The translations under genes were made by a program, and so were the position numbers. Shown one piece after another: positions 25,288-37,710 of a DNA stretch of 64,000 nt. The notes below the pieces were generated by a model, which saw only the letters and a list, made by a program, of their open reading frames with translations, ran no database searches and was not told the origin of the DNA. The stretch comes from Straminergon stramineum (taxonomy: Eukaryota > Streptophyta > Bryopsida > Hypnales > Calliergonaceae). Every line of letters starts with the position of its first letter. The first letter of the stretch is position 1. The stretch lies in contig OY987271.1 of the NCBI GenBank assembly GCA_963920665.1, forward strand, positions 2,854,501 to 2,918,500. The letters run 5' to 3'.

Positions 25288-27822
25288 TAGTGATGATGAT
25301 GGTTTTATGCAAGGTATGATTTGGGGAGTCCCTTCTTCATGTGGAATAAACAAATGGCCCATGGTAAACACAGACAGTGAAAATCCCGAGAACAATATAT
25401 CAAAAACCATTCATAATCTCAAAAGTGAGTGACAAGGCAAGGTGATGTCGAGGAATTTCCAAAGTCATTTTGGTAACACTTTGCCAATTTAAGGCATGGG
25501 ATTAGCTAAATCTATCTTGTTGTAGTAAACTATAGAATTCAAATGAATCGAAATAGTTTAAAAAAATAGCATATCTAATAGTCTTCATCATCTACACAAA
25601 ATAGTGAAATTACGTTACCCCACACTAATTTCTCGACATTTGACACTATATAAATATTTGTAGTTATTGTACAAGAATGTACTACTTTTGAATTAAGTAT
25701 TGTTGTTATTGAAACTGATAATCCTCCATGTATATAAATAAAATATTTTTAGAAATATTTGTTGACTTTGATGGCTTGTAAAGTAACTTTCTTGTTGTAA
25801 GGCAACCTAATTTCACTATTTTGTGTAGATAATCACCACATGATAGATATGTAAAAATTGAAGAAAATTGCCCTTATGCCAACATGATTGGCTCAACTCC
25901 TCTTTCATGACAACTATCTGATTGATGACATATTTGGTATATATTTTGAAAAGTTGTCATGTTAAGTACATATCTAATTGAACAACTTTCACATGCCAAT
26001 TCATAAATGCATGTGAGAGTGCATTTCCAAGTTAATTTGTCTTCATGTAATTAGAGAAGATAGAATGTACTAAAAATTCCCTCACTTATACTACCCTCAT
26101 AAAACTAAGGTAGACCAACCTATTACCACCTTGATTTTGCAATTTGAGTATATTGGAACCAACTCCAAGAGAGGCACATATTTTTCAAAGGTGTATATAT
26201 GTTTCACGAATCAAACCCAACTAGAATTATAAATTTCCACTAAAATTATAAATTTCTAAAGTAGTTTGCTTGAAATTACAAAATCGCTTGTAGACTAGAA
26301 TCATAGATGTCCTAAAACAACCTATAACCATCATTCCATGTACCTAATAGCACTTGAGTATCCACCAATCAAGAAGTGACACATTAATCTATATAATTAC
26401 TAAGAATTTATTTACAACTCTTTCCATACTTCAACTTTTGTATGACAATATCATTATTGGGTAGTTGTAGCAAAGCTTTAATTTGTATAGCCTCTAGAAT
26501 TCTTTTTCATCTCAAGCCCCCCCTCCCACACACATAGAAATTGGTCACTTTTGTGTCAAGATTTTTCAATGAAAGCATGTTCTAACCTTTGTATAGAGCA
26601 TATACACAAAGTTTCAAATTCAAATTCCCAACTATTTGTGAGATCTAGATGATCAAAATAGAAAGTTTATTTTCATTGCATGCCGATAGGAAATCTCAAC
26701 TTCAAAATTCAATGAAAATTAGAGGATGCTGAATTCAATTTCCATCTTTTAGTGAGATTTACATACTAGAGGTAGAAATTGGTACATTCAAAATCAAAAC
26801 TTGAATCCACTTTATAAAAAACTTATACACCTTGTATTACAACGATCCTATAGAATAGAATAAAACAGTTGAAAGCATCAATAAATTTGCCCAAATGTCA
26901 AAAATGCACTTCTCTACAATCCAAACAACAAATTGTTATATTACAACAATAAAAAGTGAGAAGGAATAAAAAATTAAAAAAAATTAAAACACAAGTTTTT
27001 ATGGTCTAATAGATGATTTTTTATGCCATTTCCTTCAAGAAAGAATGTTCACAAGGTATTGCACAATAGGTTATGCAAAGTCCCATCATGTACTAGAGGT
27101 GCATAGAAATGCTCAATTTGCACTAATTTTGCATTGAAATTGTGAAACATGTTAGCTTAGAATGAATCGAGAATACCTCAAGCATTAAGGTCAGAGCACC
27201 TCATGGTGTCCATGTACCCAATGGTGTCCCTTTCTAGGCCAGTAATTCATTCTAGAACATAAATATAGCAGGATTGCAGACATCTTATTATTTTAGGTCA
27301 AAAAAATAAGCGCTCTACTGTCTACTTACATTTACAGCTTGAAATGATTATGCTCTGTAGAGTTTGATGCCATTGGGTATAGGGACACCATTGGGTATAG
27401 GGACGCCATTGGGTGCTCTTACCTTAGATGGGATTTAGCTGCCTTAGAGGGTTGTTTCAGGACAGTTCCCTAGGCTATGAACTAGCCAAGGTTAGCCATA
27501 ATTAAAAACTATTAAAAAATTATGAAAATTATGAAAATATTTATTTATTTATTATTATCTGACATGGTTGTCGCCTAACCACATCAATGAGCTGCTACGG
27601 CCAAGTTCCCATAGTTCGAGAACTTGTGGGAACTTGTGAGAATATGCAATCTTCTGCAGGAGCTCATTTTCTTCTAATGGTGAAAAAGTTGTCCATTGTC
27701 CCCTCGACGGACATTTTAACCTTTAGAATTAAACCCGGAAAAAGTAATCTAAGATTTTGAATGTCAAAGTTGAATATAAAATTCAAAAAATTCAAAAAAT
27801 ATTATGAACTGGAAAAAATACA

Positions 27823-27879
<57 letters not shown>

Positions 27880-28040
27880 CCATTTCACTAATTCTGAATG
27901 AGATATCTAAATTTAGTGTGCATACTCCAATACAACAAAACACTCTCTAGGTGTACATTTGCCAATTTTGAGTGTTTGAGGATTAAATTTTTGGATGGTG
28001 GTGGTGATGGGCAGTTGACTTGGTGGCCCTTCTGCCCCCC
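25288..28040. repeat. Tandem duplication, copy 2, split by a 1.16 kb insertion
   Basis: A2 is at 25288-25662 and B2 at 26823-28040. Between them lie about 1,160 bp absent from copy 1. That insert holds, near 25800-25835, an inverted copy of the CTACACAAAATAGTGAAATT block found in A1 (about 23980) and A2 (about 25590), so a hairpin could form across the A2/insert junction. B2 carries an expanded TA microsatellite (about 27826-27874) compared with the short one in B1 (about 25108-25124). Confidence 0.8.
27826..27874. repeat. (TA)n microsatellite
   Basis: Uninterrupted TA dinucleotides run for roughly 48 bp. The allelic position in the tandem copy (around 25108-25124) has only about eight units. 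Confidence 0.9.
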
Positions 28041-31000
28041 TCAAATTTTCTTCTTCCTCAAGTTCAATGTGCATTTATTATAGACATTTTTGTAGTTTAT
28101 CAAAACATTGTCATATAGTACATTGTGACAAAAAAAAACTTATATACTGTAGTTGTCAATTTTTTTTGCTAAGTGGCAATTCCTCACAAGTCCTCCAATA
28201 ATAATGAAAATTGTATTTTTGAAGCCAAATCACTCAAAAATTCATAGAAAATTCATCAAAACTTACTCACATGCCCAAATTATATTTTTTAAATTTTTAT
28301 CAAAAGTTGCATCTCAAAATTAAAAAAATTGCACATTAACTAGTCAAAAGTCAAACTACAACAATTGACCAAATCCTGAAAAATCACATGCCAATTGCAA
28401 AGAATTTTAGGGATTATAATACAATCTGTGCTTCATTGCTCACTATACTACTTGTAATGGTTGAATGAAGATTTGAACCTTGTAGAGGTGGAAATTTTCA
28501 AGGAATTATTATATGAAGTTTGGCATATAAAGTTTGGAAAGAATTATGAACTAGAGCTCCACTACTCTCCACACTACTAATGATGTCCAATTGAAGGTTT
28601 CCGGGCTTGATTTTAGGGTTCAAAAACTTTGGCAATGGACATTTTGGATCAATATTGTATAAGTATTACTAGAGTTTTGAAAGAAACAAATTCTTGTTCG
28701 AATGTCAATATTGGAATTGTAGCCAAAGACCTTCATCCTCTTGGTGAATGGGAGATGCAACAAAGTGCGATATGATCAAGATTCAAAATGAAAAACAAAG
28801 TATTTGGCATAAGAGAATATGTATTGAAGATCTACTAAAGATGGATAAAGTCATTATTGGATACTAATACTATGCATTGCCTAGGGCTTAAGGCTCTTGC
28901 ATATTTCCAAATCTATCTAAATACAAAATATACAACAATATCTACAAGAAAAAACTACAACAATATTTACTTTAATTTTCCAAACCTAATTATGAATAAA
29001 AAATGAGTCAAAACATATGCTTTACTACTTCCTAGAAAAGGTACAAATAGGAACTTGTAACAAAAACATCTTGAAAGTCTTGAAGAGAAGCAAACACACT
29101 TACCATATCCTTCTATTCATTTAAAATCACTCTTGTACATTGCTTCCAAAATAGAGTGCAAAGAGTTGTCTCATAGATAAATTGCACCATACTCAATCAT
29201 GACATGTAAATATATATGTATAACACCTGTTTGTCTCAAAGCACAATTCTTCATAACTTTCAAAACGCTAATACAAATGGAATGAATGAAGATTTTCCAT
29301 GTAGACATAAATACAATTTAAGTGCAAAATTTCTTTTTAATCGACGTGGGGGTAATTTTTGGTCACAAGCATTTTGTGCTTACATTCTTTGACCACCTAA
29401 AAAATTTTCAAGAAGTTACAATAAAATTAGACATCAAAAGAATCTAATTGAAATTCTAAGAAAATCATTTTCATAGGGCTTAATCCTTATAGAGATTTGA
29501 ATACATTTGCCCTCCTAGAGTAGATTGCATTTTAGGATGTGGATGTATTTGAAGATGAAAAAAAATATCAATTGATTTGATCATTTTCGTGAACTTTTAA
29601 AGTATCAATGAAAGTGTTGATTTTTTGGGATGTTGTTGTGCAACTTTTAGAAAATGTTGTATTCACAAACAAGCAAAATATAGTACAATTTCACATATAT
29701 TGTCACTTCATGAAGGCACGGACAATAGAAGGAAGCTCCAAATCACGTGATAATTCTTGGGTTACATAGTCATATCAATTGTGGGGGTGGTCATGCTTTT
29801 GTTTTTGAAATATACATTCATTTGAGTAAAAATGTAATAAGTTGTTTATACATTAGTGGGGTTCAAATCACTATATGTTTAGTTTAAACAAAAAGAATAG
29901 TATAAGCATACAAGCTTGCATTCATCACATGTGAGAATAGCTTTCCTAGTGACCACATAGCATTTGGAAGTGACCTTTATTCTCCAAATGCTAAATTTAT
30001 CCCCTTTGACTAATACTTCATTCCTTGGAGAATGGCATTTTTTTGTTTAGGACATGAGGACAATGAATAAATTTAGGAATAGAAGTACTAAATAGGGACT
30101 AAAATGTACATTTGGTCTTAGGTTATTCCATTCACCTTTTGCAGAAGTATTGCAATCTTGATCTATGTATGCAATCATATTTTGGTATTTGGATGTACCT
30201 CTACCTAATCTTATGAGCTTTAATGAATTATAATATATTTGACCCATAATGCAATCACTACTTGCCATATTACTCCAAACACCAAAGGCCACCCAATTTG
30301 TTGTGGTAAGAAATCCAATTTTTTTAGTCACAACCTCAATCTTTGAAAAGGACCTTGCAAATGTAAATGCATTGAAAAATATATAATCCATATTTAAACT
30401 AGAAATTAAGAAAATAATTAGCTTTTAATGAACAATGTATAAATAAATTCTTCTAGTTTGTATATTTGAATTCAATTAGTGAATCTAGTAATTCCTTTTT
30501 TTAATATTAACTACTCTAATCATTTACTCTTCCATTTCACTGTTTGGCCAAGAAAATCTAGGTCTCTCTTGTAACCCTTCACAAATACACAATCATAGTT
30601 AAGGTTCAAGTTCAACACTCCCTGCAAAATAATTAAGTAAAGTTGGCAAATGTGATTTGAAAAATGCCTAAAAATTAAACAGTTTTTTTTCCATTTAATT
30701 GTTTTTGAAGAAATAGTATCTTTAAGGGGGGGAATAAATGGCATCTCCTTTTAGAAATATTTTTTGCCAACTCTCAGCACAGTTAAGTTACTCCACTGAA
30801 AAGTGTCATTCATTGAGCCCACAAGCAGCATTGTTTAGAATTATATCCCAAATCCAAGGTAGGGGGCTCTCAGTTGAATAATCTTTTGTACTTCCTTTGT
30901 CATCCCTGAATTGAGACCTAGCTCCAAATCTCCAAAATATCTTACTCAAAGTACAGTCCAAAGTCATCAAATCTAAGTTACACAAAGCAACAAAAAATCC

Positions 31001-31453
31001 CACATGGCCAACATAAGTATATTAAGCCATCCTATCCACACCCACATCACTTAAATGCAACTAGTGTGAATGCAATTAGAATGCCTTGTAGTAATAGCAC
31101 AAACTTGTACTAATTTTAGAACTATGTAGAATTAAGCATTGGGTACACCCACAATCGCACTCTGCCTAAAATTGTCATCATCACTATATGTACATCTCTA
31201 AAAATAATATGTGTGTAGGCTGAAGAAACGATTTCTACCCAAAAAAACTTTGACACTGCATAACTTTTGCTTATGGTATCCAAATGTTGCATTCTTTGGT
31301 GCATTGGAACCACCCCTTCACTTAACAACACAAAAATATGAAAATTTGACCAATCTAACAATAGTAATTAGGTAGAAAAGCAAAAAGTGATGGTTCGGGG
31401 GGTACCCTCTTTAAATACATAGGCTTACTACTACCAATGATCATTTATAGTAT
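28041..31453. other. AT-rich intergenic DNA, no gene recognised
   Basis: There is no credible gene, RNA or bounded repeat. Reading frames are short and rich in Lys, Phe, Ile and Asn, as AT-rich noise predicts. Confidence 0.55.
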
Positions 31454-32371
31454 TTAACCCCTAAAGGACCATGGCGTTTTTTTGGCAAAAAACACACTCA
31501 AAATTACCTATTTCTATAGCAAAGAGTAGAAAAAATTGATTCTTTTTCTACATCTAACTATAGGATCTTACAACTAACTAGTATGAGAATGTGTGAAAAA
31601 AATTCAATAATTTCAACCACACAAATTGCAAGATATTTGTGTTTAAAGTGAAGAAAACAAGTTTTTCATCACATTGTAGGACTAGGTTATTTGACTTTGA
31701 ACCTTCTTAACATTCATTTTTATGCACTACAAAGTTTTGAGCTTTAAATCTTTATAGTGGAGAATCGAGTTGAGGGTTTAGGAAAAAAATACAAAAAAAA
31801 TTAATTGTTATTCTTTAAAAAATTGTTAACTAGAAGTAGCTGAAAGATAGAAGGAAAATCTAAGTTATGAATATCTCTAAGGTGGATTTAAAATGAACTA
31901 ATCCCAATGGTGAGATTTTTCTAGCAAGAAAATTAAACCATGTGGACCTTTTCCTTTTGAAAAATTGTGAAAATTGCAAGCAGAAATGAATCCTACAAGT
32001 TATTTTTTCAAGAAGAAGCTCTAATTGCCTAAAAAACAAGATTGTCCATAACTTTCTCATAACAAATTCAATTGGAATGAATCAAAGCTTTAAGTGTAGA
32101 CAAAAATATAATCTATGGGGGAAAAAATTACAAAAATAAAATTTGAATTTTTGAGGTTTTTTTGGCTCCCCCTCTCCCCTATTTTGAACTTATTTGGTCA
32201 TAGTTTTTTTTTCCTTGGCACTGTATGAAAAAAAAATTTATTCCCATGAAGATGGTAAAATTTTCTATATTAATAAAAAGTTTCAAAAAATCAGGACAAA
32301 AATTGAGACCATAGATACTTGCCCGAAATCCCATTTGTCCTCCGAAGGGACCATTGTCCTTTAAGGGTTAA
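31454..32371. mobile_element. TTAA-type TIR element, 918 bp, best-preserved ends
   Basis: The left end TTAACCCCTAAAGGACCATGG begins at 31454. The right end, read inverted, is TTAACCCTTAAAGGACAATGG and finishes at 32371. After the TTAA, 15 of the next 17 positions agree, and both ends are flanked by TTAA. There is no transposase frame. TTAA plus CCC termini is the piggyBac signature; Sola-type elements are an alternative. Confidence 0.65.
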
Positions 32372-34000
32372 GATAAATCAATATAGTGTTGTGTACAATA
32401 TAGTTTTTGTAGTGTCTCAAATATTGTGATCTTCATTCAACTTTACTCTACATTCATCTATCTTATTTTATTTTCTTCTACTTTCATCCAATACTCAGAC
32501 TAATTAGATGACTTTTGTTGAAAATTCATGTAAAGGGGCTTACAATATTCAAATTTTTGTTTTGATTTAATTAACTTGAGTATTGTTGAATATAAGTTAA
32601 GTTAATTAGTTCAAGATCTGGAATCAAAACTTGAATAGTTTGAGACTTTCTCACATGAATTTAGATGAATGCCAAATGAATATGATTTAATCCACCTAAA
32701 GGAACAAGTAGGAGTTCAATTAGTCTTCTATGAGCTCAATTTTCTAGGCTTTTTTTTTAGTTCTTTTTTGACGATAGAAAAATATATTAGCTTTAGAAGA
32801 ATATAATTTTTATTTCAATGGGTGCTTGCTAGCAAAATTTATGCCACGATGATCTCTTTATTAGTTTAGTGGGGAGAAGAAAAAAAAATTGGAACACAAA
32901 ATTTTCATTTTTTAATAAATAATTTTTTTTGTTTATATGGAAACTTTTGTTTTGTTTCATTTAGAGAAGTGATAAGAAAATTACAAAGTGTCTTATTTTA
33001 TAGGCAATCAAAGCATTTTTTTTGAAAAAATACCATATGGGATTGGTTTTTTATCTCAATTTTTATATTTTTCAAAAAAAAAATTCTATAGGGTTGAACT
33101 TGATTGTTATAACAATCTCACCATTGGAATTAGTGTGATTCAATTACACCTTAGAGCTATTAACAATTTAATTTTTCTTCTATCTTGTAGCTACTTCTAC
33201 TTAACAACTTGTATGTAATACAAATCACCTTTTCCATATAATTTTTTTCCCTAGATTCTCAACTTAATTTTTTGTGATATTTGAAAAGAATTTAAAATTA
33301 TAGTGCAAGAATTTAAAGTTAGGAAGATTCAAATTTTATAATTTGATCACAAATGGTGCAAAAAACTTATTTTCTTCACTTTAAATACAACTATCTTGAA
33401 ATCTATGGAATCAAAGTCTCTCAAATTTCTTCTACACACTTTTACACTAGTCTAGTGCAAGATCACATGGTTAGATATGAAAGAAATCAAAGTTTTTTGG
33501 TCCTTGCAATAGAAATGGCAATTTTGAGTACTTTTCGACAAAAAAATCTTGGTCCTTCAAGACTTAGTTAGTATAAGTATTGGGATGAATTTTTTATGAG
33601 AGTTTCATAATGAATGTAGATGATGGTTGAATGACACGTAGATGAAAGGTGAATGTCAATCACACTATTTGATATAAGTTAGTAAGGTAATAGACTATTT
33701 GAGATAGTATGATAAAAAATGTATATTACATTGATTTAATTTATTTCAAACTACATTGAACTTCCATATTAGTGTTCTTAAAAAATTGTGCAAGTTAGTG
33801 CAAATTAGTGTTGGTTGTAGTAATTGAAACAATTAACTTTTGTGCTACACAACTTAATTCAATTATTGTGCCTTAGATTTATAACACTAGCTTGCATTGA
33901 TTCTGGAACCATGCAAGTTTGCAAGGCTCACTAATATGGTAGTCTATTGTGTTCTATATAAAGTCACATTGTTTTTACACTATTTCAAATTTCTTGACCT
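32372..34000. other. AT-rich intergenic DNA, no gene recognised
   Basis: Only short AT-biased reading frames are present. No repeat boundary or RNA gene was identified. Confidence 0.55.
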
Positions 34001-34576
34001 TTAACCCCTAAATGTCCAGACTCATCTCCAGAATTGATGATTTGAGAAAAATCATTATAAAGTGCTATTTGGAAGCATATTTTGGAATTGATATACAAAT
34101 GAAAGTTGTAGATTATGAGTTTTAGATTCCACCTGTATAGTTAGATTCACCAATTTTATCACCAATATGTTTTTATAAATTTTGAAAGAGAAATTCCAAA
34201 ATTCCTTCAAAATTCAATTTCAAGCAAAATATTATCATTCTTTGAGTAAAATTTGTTGGAATGGATTTGAAATGAGGTTCTCTTCACGTGGTGATTTTTG
34301 AAATTTTTGTGTTCTTCCTATCTATGACCTCATTTTGGTTAATCTAATTTAGAACTAAAGTCAATGTAGTTTGACCACTTAACATACTTGCACATTTGTA
34401 ATTTCAGAAAAATATGAACTCTAGTAACACCAAATCCAACCCTTATATAGGACAAAAACTTGATAACGTATCTTCAACAATTAAAATAACTTTCATCTAA
34501 GTAGTTAGGAGGATGAAATTGGTGTTTCTAATTGTTCATCGTCCAGAAAATGGACGTCGACGCATTTAGAGGTTAA
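34001..34576. mobile_element. TTAA-type TIR element, 576 bp
   Basis: The left end reads TTAACCCCTAAATGTCCAG and the inverted right end TTAACCTCTAAATGCGTCG. CC(C/T)CTAAATG is shared immediately inside TTAA on both sides. There is no coding capacity. It belongs by terminus to the same group as 31454-32371. Confidence 0.55.
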
Positions 34577-34916
34577 TCCATTTCATCTATCCTCATCGAA
34601 AGGTTCAAACTATCAAATTGCTTGCATAAAAATTATTCCTTGAAATGTTAGACAAAAGTAGATAGGAATTCAATTCGAAAGAGGATCCATATTGGGAATG
34701 TCTACCTTAGACTCCTTTATGTACACCTAATTTAGAGGTGAGGGGACCAAATTTTAAAAGGTTTTGATTGGCAAAAATCAATAAGTCTTTGAAAAATGAT
34801 TTTACACCATGAAATGTGAGGTCACAATTTTCCTCGAGGACCCAATGACATGATGCACACTTTTTTTCTATGTTACATCAAAAGTCTTCAAATTTTGAGA
34901 ATCTTGGAATTGGCGA

Positions 34917-35123
34917 TGTTAGGTGTAAGTAGAGACGTGAGTCTACAAGCCTTGAATCTAGTTGCACGTATATACCTAAAACCATTTGAAGGTGTTCATA
35001 ACATATGTACTCATAACATAGGTACCTATAATATAGACACCATACCTATATAACTATAGAAGGTGTCTATAATATATACTCATAGGCTCATGGGCTTGTA
35101 GATTCTATGCTCACATTCTAACA
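34917..35123. mobile_element. 207 bp palindromic element, family P copy 2
   Basis: The left end TGTTAGGTGTAAGTAGAG, followed by TCTACAAGCC, mirrors the inverted right end TGTTAGAATGTGAGCATAG followed by TCTACAAGCC. The interior shares GGTACCTATAATATAG and the complement of ACACCTTCTATAG with 20601-20834, but inverted relative to it. Confidence 0.5.
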
Positions 35124-35448
35124 CTCCCTCCCTCTAATCATAGTCATACCCAAGAATTAGGAGGTAGATGTTACAAAAATTATGGAGGTCCTTTATGAAA
35201 TTTACTATTTTTTTCCTTATTTTTTCTTTATTTTTTTTGCCATTTCATACCTTCTTGGCAATTTACAACAATCCAAAGGCCATTACCTCCAACGAATGGA
35301 CTTCTAAATGACAAACAAGGGGGCTTGGAGAAGGAGACTTCTCAACAAGCAAACAAAGGGATTCAAAGAGTGAGACTTCTCAATGGGAAAGAAGGGGGTT
35401 GGTGAAGGAGACTTCTCAATTTTCTCCCCCTTTCATTTTTGGTGTAAG

Positions 35449-36415
35449 TTAACCCCTCACTGTCCAAGGGGACCAAAAGTGTCCTTAAGTCAGATTCAAA
35501 GTGCTGTAACTTTTGCATCCAATGTCCAAAGTCAATAAAACTGGTTGGAAAATTTGTGCTTTGTCTTCTAGTTTGCATAGTAAAATTTCCAGATCAATCC
35601 AAGATTTTCTGAATTTTTGAAAGCCAATCGAAGTTCACAAGTTTAATTTGAGTTCACCAAATTGCATTTGATGGCTGCAACTTTGGGGGCTTGTATCTCC
35701 TTCATTCAAAGTTCATTTTCAAGAAAATTTGTTGGTTTATGGTACCTTTGAAGTCTAGTTATTGTGGTAGAATTTTCAAGTCAATCCACGTTCTTTTGAA
35801 TGTTTGGGTGCAATTTGAAGTTAAAAATCCTGACATTTTTGGATTATAGTGAACTTCGTTGGCTTGTTTCTTCTTCATACAATGTTTGTTTTCAATAATT
35901 GTTTTTGGAAAAGTTGCACATACTAGTCTAGTTTGTGTGCATAAAATTTCATATCAATTCAAGAAGTTATGAGTGATTGAGAAGCATTTTAGTATAAGGA
36001 GGTTCCATTTTTGATGTATTTTTTGCAACTTTTCTTGCTACTTTTTGACATTTCAAAGCCATTTTGCAGACACAATGAGTCAATTGAATGATATTTTTTT
36101 CATCACTATGTTTGTATGCTGATTTTGAATCACTTTATAGTTTAAAGTTTCTTCGTTTGAGTAGATTTAGAAACCAAATTTCACCTCCAAATGTCTTTTT
36201 AGGAATAATTCAGCATCCTTTTTCAACACTAAAACATTATAATCTAGCAATCTATGTTGTCAAATGACACCAAATTTAATGCACATCATCTACAAAAAGT
36301 GCACTACAAAATTGTACCGTTGAGATCTTTATAACTTAGTGAAAATAATATCTAAAACACTTCAAAAGAAATGTTGTTTTTGAACTTGTTTAGGCCTTGG
36401 GCGGTGAGGGTTTAA
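35449..36415. mobile_element. TTAA-type TIR element, about 965 bp, CCCTCAC subfamily
   Basis: The left end is TTAACCCCTCACTGTCCAAGG. The inverted right end is TTTAAACCCTCACCGCCCAAGG. CCCTCAC(T/C)G(T/C)CCAAGG matches at 14 of 16 positions. No transposase frame is seen. The terminal octamer differs from the CCCCTAAAG elements, which suggests a sister subfamily. Confidence 0.55.
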
Positions 36416-36970
36416 ACCAAACCTTTGTGCGAGTTGGCATTATTCCTGCAAGATGCGCAAATTGAATCAATTTTTTTTACATTAGTAAATGTGCACAAGA
36501 ATCAAAGAAATAAAACATAGTCATATGCATTGTAGGCAAAACCTAAGCCCCAACCAATGGAAATCCTCGGCCCACCTAGACATCACATGATATTCCCCAA
36601 ACCCACCCCCCTTGCCAAACCCCGGGCCTACCCCCTTTTGGAGCAGATTTTTAAATTTAAATTTTTATTCCAAGAGAAAATATTTGGGGGACTGACTAAG
36701 TCAACCAAGGTGGGTTCAGGGCCCTATTCCCGCTCACGTTCTCCTCGGGCAGCTCCTCCGGGCAGGCAGAGCAGCGGAATCCCAGGTGGTGGCCGGCGCC
36801 TCCAAAAGTCGAACTAAATTAGCGTCAGTAAAAAGTCGGCATTACATTTCATTAAAAAAATGTATTAAAAAGAAAAAGAAAGAAGAAAAAGAAAAAGAAA
36901 ACAGAAAATCTCTGTTGAGGAGGTCTGAGCACAGCCAGAATCAAACCTGGACTTCCAATGCTCCCAAATG
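36416..36970. other. Intergenic segment with GC-rich patch and B-box-like motif
   Basis: About 36557-36810 is locally GC-rich (CTCCTCGGGCAGCTCC) with frames that match no known family. A purine-rich A/G tract follows at about 36860-36905. On the minus strand near 36930-36950, CCAGGTTTGATTCTGG resembles a tRNA T-arm or B box, so a second SINE-like fragment is possible but weak. Confidence 0.35.
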
Positions 36971-37710
36971 ATTGAATGGTGATGGTGGTAACTTAGAAGG
37001 ACAATTACTGTGGGCCAGACTGTGGGCCACTTCTACAGTAATTGCAGAAGATATTTCCCTTTTTCAGTGGAGCAAAATCTAGAAACGGGGAAGATATCAG
37101 GGGGATGAATCTACGTATGTGGAATAATTGAGTGGTGAAGATATCAGGGGATGAATCTACGTATGTGGAGTGATTGAGTGGTGATGGTGGTAGACGGACA
37201 ATTGCTGTGGGCCACTTTTAATTGCAAAAGAAATTTCCCTTTTGCACTGCAGCAAAATCTACAATTGGGAAAGATATCAGGGGGATGAATCTACGTGTAT
37301 GGAGTGATTGAGTGGTGATGGTGGTAGAAGGACAATTACTGTGGGCGATTTCTAATTGCAAAAGAAATTTCCCTTTTGCACCGCAACAATCTAGAAGCGG
37401 GGAAGATTTTTAGATGAATCTACGTGTGTGGAGTGATTGAGTGGTGATGTTGGTAGAGGACAATTGCTGTGGGCCAGACTGTGGGCCATTTCTAATTGCA
37501 AAAGAAATTCCCCTTTTTCATTGCACAAAAATCTATAGATATGGAAGATTATCAGATGGATCTACGTATATGGGGTGATTGAATGGTGGTGGTGGTAGAA
37601 GGACAATTACTGTGGGCCAGACTGTTGGCCATTTCTAATTGCAAAAGAAATTTCCTTTATTCTTTGCAGCAAAATCTAGAAAAGGGGAAGATTATCAGAT
37701 GAATCTATAT
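36971..37710. repeat. Minisatellite, about five units of 130-143 bp
   Basis: Successive GATTGAGTGGTGATGGTGG blocks start near 36971, 37172, 37306, 37435 and 37577. Each is followed by GGACAATTRCTGTGGGC, TAATTGCAAAAGAAATTTCC, GCAAAATCTAGAA and GATGAATCTACGTRTRTGG. Spacings of 134, 129 and 142 bp show a tandem array. A 48 bp internal duplication near 37103-37151 lengthens one unit. Confidence 0.85.

Noticed and set aside
24048..28040. B1 and B2 as LTRs of a retrotransposon
   Set aside because: No TG...CA ends, primer-binding site, polypurine tract or gag/pol frame is visible. The exact 1,627 bp A-B offset is better explained by tandem duplication plus insertion.
36971..37710. CRISPR-like array
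   Set aside because: Units of 130-143 bp are similar along their whole length, with no unique spacers, in a eukaryotic genome. It is a minisatellite.
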